Positions 16,216 through 21,313 of a stretch of DNA of 21,313 nt are shown here, piece after piece. Source of the DNA: REEB509 sp049314555 (GTDB lineage: Bacteria > Pseudomonadota > Alphaproteobacteria > Caulobacterales > Aquidulcibacteraceae); the NCBI GenBank assembly GCA_049314555.1, contig JBMOEW010000046.1, positions 1 to 21,313 on the forward strand, read 5' to 3'. Each line of letters opens with the position of its first letter. Positions within the stretch are counted from its first letter, which is position 1. Below the pieces are notes generated by a model. It saw nothing but the letters and a program-made list of their open reading frames with translations, made no database searches and was not told where the DNA came from. The translations under genes and the position numbers were made by a program.

Positions 16216-16300
16216 GCGAAGCAACTTGGAGTTTAGGTATGCGGTGGCGAAGCGAACCATGTCTGTTATGCGGCAATTTTTTCCATCAAGGGGCTTAAAT

Positions 16301-16996
16301 ATGACAACCGTTCTCATCACCGGCGCAAATCGCGGAATCGGGTTGGAGCATGTGCGCAGGTTCCTGGCGGCAGGGACCACGGTTCATGCCGGGGTGCGGG
16401 TGCCTTCGGAAGCCGAAGACCTGCGCGCTTTGCAAGATGTGCATAAAGGCAAACTGCATCTGCATGCCTACGATGCCGCCGATGCGGCAGCGCCAAATGC
16501 TTTGTCGAACGCGCTTAACGGGGATGCCCTCGATATCCTGTTCAATAACGCAGGCATCTATGGCGGCGATGCCCAGACTTTTGCGGACGTGGATGAAGCC
16601 GCCTTCTTGAATACCGTCCGGATCAACACGCTTGCCCCGTTGCAACTGGCAAGGGCCTTGGCGGACAACGTCGCGAAGGGCGGTCGCAAGATCATCGCCA
16701 ACCAGTCCAGCCGCATGGGATCGATTGGCGAAAACGCCTCGGGTGGATTTTATGCGTATCGCACCTCTAAGGCCGGTTTAAACATGGTGACGCAGTCGTT
16801 GGCGCAGGACCTGCGGGCCAAGGGGATCACGGTCATCGCCATGCATCCGGGCTGGGTGAAAACGCGCATGGGCGGGCCAAGCGCCCCGGTTAGCGTGACC
16901 GAGTGTGTCGATGGCCAGCAAAAAATCCTCGAACGCCTTACGCTCGCGGACACAGGTCGGTTTTTCGACTTCTCGGGCGACTCTATCGCCTGGTAG
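16301..16996 (+). CDS. Short-chain dehydrogenase/reductase (C-factor-like)
   Basis: This 231-residue NAD(P)-dependent oxidoreductase has the classical SDR fold. Visible sites are the nucleotide loop TGANRGIG (7-14), NNAG (82-85), an active-site Asn in RINTLAP (Asn109), a serine in SSRMGSIGE (Ser137 or Ser141) and the catalytic pair YRTSK (Tyr153, Lys157). The MHPGWVKTRMGG segment (181-192) is typical of the C-factor/carbonyl-reductase-like subgroup, whose substrates are mostly unknown. AAGGGG lies about 7 nt upstream of the ATG; the frame stays open far upstream inside the opposite-strand dehydrogenase but only as a shadow. It is divergent from gdhZ. Its stop codon lies 3 bp from a terminator that serves the opposite strand. 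Confidence 0.93.
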   Translation: MTTVLITGANRGIGLEHVRRFLAAGTTVHAGVRVPSEAEDLRALQDVHKGKLHLHAYDAADAAAPNALSNALNGDALDILFNNAGIYGGDAQTFADVDEAAFLNTVRINTLAPLQLARALADNVAKGGRKIIANQSSRMGSIGENASGGFYAYRTSKAGLNMVTQSLAQDLRAKGITVIAMHPGWVKTRMGGPSAPVSVTECVDGQQKILERLTLADTGRFFDFSGDSIAW

Positions 16997-16999
16997 GCG

Positions 17000-17024
17000 A
17001 AAAAAGCCGCCTCTCAAAAAGGCG
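17000..17024 (-). terminator. Intrinsic terminator for minus-strand transcript
   Basis: On the minus strand, CGCCT and AGGCG (17024-17020 and 17012-17008) pair around a 7-nt loop and are followed by GC and then six Ts (17005-17000). The T-run lies on the minus-strand side only, so it stops transcription coming from the 17.2-kb side, not from the short-chain dehydrogenase gene. Confidence 0.65.
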
Positions 17025-17192
17025 ATGCCGCCGTTGGTTACCCAACGGCGGCATCTGCAGGCCTCGCTCGCAGGCTGGGTGGGGGACGCACGCAGAGGCC
17101 TGTTCTCAAAGGTGACGCTGCAGGTTCACCCCGCAGCCACCACGAATTTTAAGATCCCACCCGAGGGACCGGTCCGGAGACTCGTCCCTGGC
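17000..17192 (-). ncRNA. Candidate structured non-coding RNA (unassigned)
   Basis: A 193-nt stretch without a credible gene lies between convergent genes. On the minus strand it starts after a plausible promoter and ends in a hairpin plus T6. It is dense in paired elements: AGGGAC with GTCCCT near the 5' end; a two-part hairpin GGTG/GCTGC with GCAGC/CACC around 17137-17111; GGGTGGG (17162-17156) with CCCACCC (17083-17077); CAGGCCTC (17102-17095) with GAGGCCTG (17065-17058); and a perfect 14-bp hairpin (17024-17037 with 17042-17055, loop of 4). The third and fourth pairings interleave, so they would form a pseudoknot or be alternatives. I could not match it to SRP RNA, tmRNA, RNase P RNA or confidently to 6S RNA. 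It might instead be the 3' tail of the permease mRNA. Confidence 0.5.
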
Positions 17193-17198
17193 CCCGTC

Positions 17199-17228
17199 AT
17201 AATTTTGTTGCAGCAATTTCGGGTTCAA
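17199..17228 (-). promoter_or_regulatory. Possible promoter of the candidate RNA
   Basis: On the minus strand TTGAAC (17228-17223) and AATTAT (17204-17199) are separated by 18 bp, a fair sigma-70-like pair. The start would be near 17192, just before a GC-rich structured stretch. It lies 26 bp past the permease stop codon. Confidence 0.4.
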
Positions 17229-17253
17229 TCAAGTGGCAATCTGTTGAACTCCC

Positions 17254-18321
17254 TCATGCCACCTTCGGATCTTCTTTATCGGGCGTATTGAACACTTCGG
17301 GCTTTCCGTCTGCGGACAACAACACCGCGATCCAACGTACGGACGGAAACTGGGCCAGAACAATCATCAGCATTACGGTCAAAGGGGCAGCGAGGAAGGC
17401 GCCAGCAATGCCCCAGATGGTTCCCCAAATCGCGAGGGCAAGCAGCACCACCAGTGTTGATAAGTTCAAGGATTCGCCGGTCATTCTGGGTTGAATGAAG
17501 TTGCCTATGACGAATTGCCACACCCCTACTCCGGCCGCCACAGCGGCGACCGACCCGAGCTGATCGAACTGAACCAACGCGAATACCGTTGGCAGCGCCA
17601 CGGCGACAAGTGAGCCAATGGTGGGAATATAGTTTAGAAAAAAGATGATGAAGGCCCAAAGTAAAGCGTTATCCAGGCCGATCATCTCAAGCGTTATGTA
17701 GGTCAGTCCCGTGATTATCAGGCTGGCTATCGTTTGAACCCAAAGATATCGCTCCATCGAGGTACGGATCGACGTGAAGACCTTCGCAGCTTGGGCGCGG
17801 GCACCTGGATCCTTGAAAATAGCATCGAGCTTGCCGGGAAACGTCGAAGCGGCTGCGAACAAAAACCCCAAATAGATGAAAATGAACAAGGCGTCGGAGG
17901 CCAATCCTTGTAGGGCGTCGCCTATCGCGCTGACCAGATCGGTGGGGTTCGCTTGCGACAAAAGTTCGCCCACCGTTGGTGCTGGACCGGTTGCCGCCAG
18001 GCGCGCGTGCACTTGGGCCAGCAGCTCGTTTAGGCGCGCTTCGTAGTCTCCGGCGTGAGTGGTCAAGGCACCGACGTTGTCTGCGACCACCCACGCACAG
18101 CAGGCCCCTATCCCCACCACAAGAATGAGCGCGAAAGGGACCGTGACGGCCTTGGGCAGGAACGGCAGTTTTTCGCCCACGTATCGCGCAAAGCCATCAA
18201 TGGTGAGCCAAAGAATGAGCGCGAGGGCAAACTGGGTGAGCGCGTCGGCGAACCAATAGAGCCCGCCCATGATGGCGGTGGTCGCCAGGATCCAGAGTGG
18301 TGCCTTAGCTGTCCAAGTCAT
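17254..18321 (-). CDS. AI-2E family transporter (permease)
   Basis: This 355-residue inner-membrane protein belongs to the AI-2E (PerM/TqsA-like) family. Hydrophobic segments are at about residues 8-27, 29-45, 60-80, 142-160, 196-214, 219-247, 255-272 and 287-325, with the usual soluble insert between the third and fourth (about 85-140). Family landmarks are FFLNYIPTIGSLVAVALP (227-244) and QPRMTGESLNLSTLVVLLAL (277-296), followed by IWGIAGAFLAAPLT. Members export small molecules or ions; autoinducer-2 transport is shown for only a few, so the substrate here is open. TGGAG lies 7-8 nt upstream of the ATG. It is divergent from the DUF853 ATPase gene, with 110 bp between starts. Confidence 0.93.
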   Translation of the reverse strand: MTWTAKAPLWILATTAIMGGLYWFADALTQFALALILWLTIDGFARYVGEKLPFLPKAVTVPFALILVVGIGACCAWVVADNVGALTTHAGDYEARLNELLAQVHARLAATGPAPTVGELLSQANPTDLVSAIGDALQGLASDALFIFIYLGFLFAAASTFPGKLDAIFKDPGARAQAAKVFTSIRTSMERYLWVQTIASLIITGLTYITLEMIGLDNALLWAFIIFFLNYIPTIGSLVAVALPTVFALVQFDQLGSVAAVAAGVGVWQFVIGNFIQPRMTGESLNLSTLVVLLALAIWGTIWGIAGAFLAAPLTVMLMIVLAQFPSVRWIAVLLSADGKPEVFNTPDKEDPKVA

Positions 18322-18431
18322 TCAATGCTCCAGGGGTAAGCGTGCGATGCGCGGGGCGGTGGTTGGGTGGTGGCGCTGGGGGCGCAGCGGCGCCATTGTG
18401 GGGCTTGAGCAGAATCACTCAAGAGGCCGTC

Positions 18432-19964
18432 ATGTCGGACAGCATTCTCATCGGCGGAAGCCCAGATGGCCCGCAGGGCATTACACTGAAGCGTGCCAAT
18501 CGACATGGCCTCGTGGCGGGTGCCACCGGCACCGGAAAAACGGTGACGTTACAAGTCCTTGCTGAGCAATTTGCCGCTGCCGGCGTGAATGTCTTTGCCG
18601 CTGATGTGAAGGGCGATCTTTCGGGCATCGCCGTGCCAGGGGTGCCGACCCCTGGGTGGGCCACCAAACGGGCTGAGGAGATTGGCGTTACTGTGACGCC
18701 CGGAGCGGCAAAAACCGTTTTGTGGGATGTTTACGGCGAGCTCGGCCATCCAATCCGCACGACGGTCTTTGAGATGGGTCCGCTGTTGATGAGCCGGATT
18801 TTGGAAGCCACTGAAGCGCAGGAAGGGGCCATTACCATTGCCTTCAAAATCGCGGACGATCGGGCGCTTTCGTCCAAGACCGCGTCCGACTTTTTGCTTG
18901 ATCTCAAGGATTTCCGGGCACTCCTCAACTATATCTCGGAGAACTCAGAGGAAATTGGCAAGAAGTACGGGCTGGTTACGCCCCAGACAGTCGCTGCTCT
19001 TCAGCGCCGTTTGCTGCAAATGGAGATGGATGGGGCCGATCACTTTTTTGGCGAGCCCGCCTTCGATTTGGAAGACCTTTTGAAGCTGCAGGCTGATGGC
19101 CGTGGCTGCGTGCATTTGCTGGCAGCAGAACGCCTGATCCAGTCTCCACGGTTATATGCCACGTTTTTGCTGTGGCTCTTGTCTGAGATGTGGGAGTCGC
19201 TTCCGGAAGCGGGTGATCTCGATAAGCCTAAGCTCGTGTTCTTTTTCGACGAGGCGCACCTTCTGTTTAAGGACGCGCCTCGGGCCCTGCTGGACCGGAT
19301 CGAACAGGTCGCTCGCCTGATCCGCTCCAAGGGGGTTGGGATTTATTTTGTAACGCAGTCGCCGGCCGACGTGCCCGAAATTGTGTTGAGCCAGCTGGGC
19401 AATCGCATTCAGCACGCGCTGCGGGCCTACACCCCATCGGATCAGAAGGCGGTTAAGGCGGCGGCAAACTCGTTTCGTGCAAACCCAGGCGTGGATGTGG
19501 CGCGGGAGATCCAGGAGCTGGGTGTCGGCGAAGCGCTCGTCTCGACCCTTGACGACAAAGGGGCGCCGACGCCAGTGGCGCGGACAAAGGTGCGCCCGCC
19601 TAACAGTCAAGTCGGCCCAATCAACGCTGAAACGCGGCGGCGGATTGTCCAAGAAAGCGGATTATCTGCCAAATATGACACCCCGATTGATCGAGAAAGC
19701 GCGCACGAAATCCTGGGCAAACGCGCAGATGCTGCGGCACGGGAGGCGGAGCGAACTGCGGAGTCTGAAGCCCGCGAGAAAGAGCAGGCCAAGCGAGACC
19801 GGCAGGATCGTGACACCAGCCGCTCATCTGGCACCCGGGCCAGGACGCGGCCACGCTCCAGTGCTCTGGAGCGTCAGACAGGGCGCGTTGCGTCCAATGT
19901 TTTCAACACGATTGCGCGCGAAATTGTCCGCGGCATTTTTGGCAATACGCGCCGGCGGCGTTGA
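18432..19964 (+). CDS. HerA-like ATPase, DUF853 family
   Basis: This 510-residue P-loop ATPase of the HerA/FtsK superfamily has Walker A GATGTGKT (30-37, Lys36), Walker B KLVFFFDEAHLLF (267-279, Asp273 and Glu274) and a sensor-like VTQSPADVP (308-316). The N-terminal ILIGGSPDG and HGLVAG segments are typical of the DUF853 group, which is widespread in Proteobacteria and of unknown substrate. The region after residue 430 is a charged, probably coiled or disordered stretch rich in Arg, Glu and Lys (430-485), followed by an amphipathic end IAREIVRGIFG and a terminal run of four Arg. The start at 18432 has AAGAGG upstream. Some relatives are linked to antiviral islands, but nothing here (no NurA or nuclease partner) suggests that. 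It converges on the peptidoglycan-binding gene. Confidence 0.92.
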   Translation: MSDSILIGGSPDGPQGITLKRANRHGLVAGATGTGKTVTLQVLAEQFAAAGVNVFAADVKGDLSGIAVPGVPTPGWATKRAEEIGVTVTPGAAKTVLWDVYGELGHPIRTTVFEMGPLLMSRILEATEAQEGAITIAFKIADDRALSSKTASDFLLDLKDFRALLNYISENSEEIGKKYGLVTPQTVAALQRRLLQMEMDGADHFFGEPAFDLEDLLKLQADGRGCVHLLAAERLIQSPRLYATFLLWLLSEMWESLPEAGDLDKPKLVFFFDEAHLLFKDAPRALLDRIEQVARLIRSKGVGIYFVTQSPADVPEIVLSQLGNRIQHALRAYTPSDQKAVKAAANSFRANPGVDVAREIQELGVGEALVSTLDDKGAPTPVARTKVRPPNSQVGPINAETRRRIVQESGLSAKYDTPIDRESAHEILGKRADAAAREAERTAESEAREKEQAKRDRQDRDTSRSSGTRARTRPRSSALERQTGRVASNVFNTIAREIVRGIFGNTRRRR

Positions 19965-20060
19965 GTTCGGCGCGAATGGATGGTTGCCGTCGGCGGGGGC
20001 CTTGATTGGGCGCACCGCTGCGTTGCCGGTCGCCTCCTGCCATTTCTCCAGCATGAAAGA

Positions 20061-20096
20061 GCCCCCTGCGCTTGCGCGCAGAGGGCCCTTTTGTTT
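20061..20096. terminator. Bidirectional intrinsic terminator
   Basis: GCCCCCTGCGC (20061-20071) pairs with GCGCAGAGGGC (20076-20086) around a TTGC loop, with one mismatch. T4 and then TTT follow on the plus strand (20089-20096), and a CTTTC tract follows on the minus strand (20060-20056). It lies between two convergent genes and probably serves both. Confidence 0.85.
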
Positions 20097-20114
20097 GTAC
20101 CGAAGCGGTTGTGC

Positions 20115-21131
20115 TTAGCGCGGGGTCAGCGAGGAGCCGAGGCCCAACGCGCGGACGGTTTCAACAGTCATATAACCCACGGGAAGACCGTTGGTGCGTT
20201 GGAAGCGCTCCATCGCCGAGATGGTCGCTGGACCGAACACGCCGTCTACGGAGGTGGTGAAACCACGGCTGTTGAGCGCGGTTTGAATTTCACGCACGCG
20301 CACAGGCGTTGTGTTGGTTTCGCACAGCACTTCGCGCCATTCCACGCCGCCAGCGGACTGCACCACCCGGCGGGTTACCGTGCGATAGGTGGCAGGGATC
20401 TGGATGGTTTCGGTGCGAGCGGCCTCGATCAAACGACGCACTTTGATGGTGCGGTATTCGGCCGGGATCGGGCGCTCTTCAACCCGGGCGGCCGTCGCCA
20501 CCACTTGACGGTTGACTTGCTCTGTCCGCGCTGGGATGGTGCGGGTTTGGGCGGAGGCCGTTTCCGCCGTGCGGGTGCGCGTTATCGTGGTATATTCTGC
20601 GGGAACTTCGATCCGGCAGAGCAACTCACCGGTGTGGACGTCGGTTGCATCGCCGGTGCTCGCAACTGTTGCAGCCCCCGAACCCACGCCACCGGCGCGG
20701 CCCAGAATGTTACGGCCTGGCTTCCAGGTCGTGTAGGCGGGGCGCACCATCACCCGCTCGGTGTAGGTTTCGGTCGACGCCGGCGCCGCAATGGTTTCGG
20801 TGCGCGCTGGTTCAACGACCACCGACTCTGTCACGGTGCGGTAGGTTGCGGGAACCACTCGATATTCGACAGAAGCTTCACGCGTGAGAACTTGCTCATC
20901 AACAAGTTCATAGCGCGCGGGGATCACACGCACTTCGGTGCGCGCTGCTTGAACGATCACTTGCTCATCTACGCTTGAGGCCACTTCAGGCACAATCACG
21001 CGGGCAAAGCACTGACCTGGCTGCGCATCAGCCGGGTAGCCACCAACTGGAGCCGGGGCTTGGGCCCAGGCGACGCCTACGCTGGCGACCATCATACCCA
21101 CTGACGTGAGCAATAATGACTTACGTACCAT
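20115..21131 (-). CDS. Secreted peptidoglycan-binding protein with 23-residue repeats
   Basis: This 338-residue protein has a Sec signal (1-23, AWA|QA) and a C-terminal PG_binding_1 domain (about 277-331; VREIQTALNSRGF, DGVFGPATISAMERFQ) that should anchor it to the cell wall. The middle is built of repeats of the form P-A-x-Y-x-T-[IV]-x(5)-[IV]-x(2)-A-R-x-E. The repeat prolines fall at residues 48, 71, 94 and 117, then at 177, 200, 223 and 246, so the period is exactly 23. The two blocks of four are separated by a Gly/Ala-rich linker (about 139-165). Each block is preceded by a cysteine (41 and 172), and Cys270 follows the second. The repeats look beta-rich; their function is unknown. AAGGGG lies about 10 nt upstream of the ATG. 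The remaining 182 bases to the window edge hold no gene I can support, only the presumed promoter region. Confidence 0.88.
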   Translation of the reverse strand: MVRKSLLLTSVGMMVASVGVAWAQAPAPVGGYPADAQPGQCFARVIVPEVASSVDEQVIVQAARTEVRVIPARYELVDEQVLTREASVEYRVVPATYRTVTESVVVEPARTETIAAPASTETYTERVMVRPAYTTWKPGRNILGRAGGVGSGAATVASTGDATDVHTGELLCRIEVPAEYTTITRTRTAETASAQTRTIPARTEQVNRQVVATAARVEERPIPAEYRTIKVRRLIEAARTETIQIPATYRTVTRRVVQSAGGVEWREVLCETNTTPVRVREIQTALNSRGFTTSVDGVFGPATISAMERFQRTNGLPVGYMTVETVRALGLGSSLTPR

Positions 21132-21313
21132 CTTCTTTTATCCCCTTGCATCAAACGCCGGCCACGGGCCGCCATTCCCCAGATGGGCCAATGCCCTTCG
21201 GGCCAACACCCGATTGTTCATGGTGCTTCGGCGTTTTTTCCTTCAACACCCCACGCCACTGCCGCAGTCTACACACATTAACGAATTCGGGCCAACCGCG
21301 GGCGTGTGAAAGT

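Noticed and set aside
17000..17192. Assigning the RNA candidate to SRP RNA, tmRNA, RNase P RNA or 6S RNA
   Set aside because: There is no GGAAG-type SRP loop, no tag-coding segment or tRNA-like end, and no RNase P core motifs. The size fits 6S RNA, but I could not draw its single long stem with a central bubble, so it is left unassigned.
18432..19964. Reading the HerA-like ATPase as part of an antiviral defence system
   Set aside because: No nuclease, NurA, SIR2 or other defence partner is nearby; both neighbours are ordinary envelope proteins, and DUF853 ATPases are widespread housekeeping genes of unknown role.
21106..21309. Plus-strand open frame of 67 codons at the right edge
   Set aside because: It overlaps the start of the repeat-protein gene in antisense and covers its presumed promoter; no ribosome site or domain.

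Overview
The window looks chromosomal and comes from a stalked or budding-type alphaproteobacterium, most likely in the Caulobacterales/Maricaulales/Hyphomonadaceae group. Three things point there: the alphaproteobacterial 5' end of a 16S rRNA gene at the left edge, a holdfast-anchoring operon of the Caulobacter hfaA-hfaB-hfaD type, and a very large NAD-dependent glutamate dehydrogenase. I see no insertion sequences, phage genes, integrases, tRNAs or CRISPR arrays. Base composition is evenly GC-rich.

Layout. Bases 1-309 are the 5' end of a 16S gene on the minus strand. It is preceded by a leader of about 315 nt with a boxA-like element, and by a consensus-like promoter (TTGACA, 17 bp, TAAACA) near 633-661. 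Next on the minus strand come a two-CBS-domain protein, with a perfect TTGAAC-N3-GTTCAA palindrome upstream, and a rhomboid protease. A convincing sigma-54 promoter at 2204-2219 then drives hfaA, hfaB and hfaD on the plus strand: a curlin-like secreted protein, a CsgG-like lipoprotein and a large repeat protein. The operon ends at a strong hairpin terminator. A glycine-zipper lipoprotein follows, then a tight metabolic cluster of rpe, a cytoplasmic heparinase II/III family gene and purH.

From 9.9 kb the genes alternate in strand: a small lipoprotein (minus), an exported dienelactone-hydrolase-like protein (plus), the 1623-residue glutamate dehydrogenase (minus, overlapping the previous gene tail to tail by 14 bp), and a short-chain dehydrogenase (plus). 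The right end holds a candidate structured non-coding RNA (minus, about 17000-17192) with its own promoter and terminator, an AI-2E family permease (minus), a HerA-like DUF853 ATPase (plus), a bidirectional terminator, and a secreted peptidoglycan-binding protein built from exact 23-residue repeats (minus).

How the parts fit. HfaB would be the outer-membrane secretion pore, and HfaA and HfaD its surface-exposed clients that tether the holdfast. The most interesting structural observation is that HfaD consists of about eight repeats of 47-48 residues, and that the C-terminus of HfaA appears to carry one copy of the same motif. The second is the pseudoknot-like RNA candidate between the short-chain dehydrogenase and the permease.
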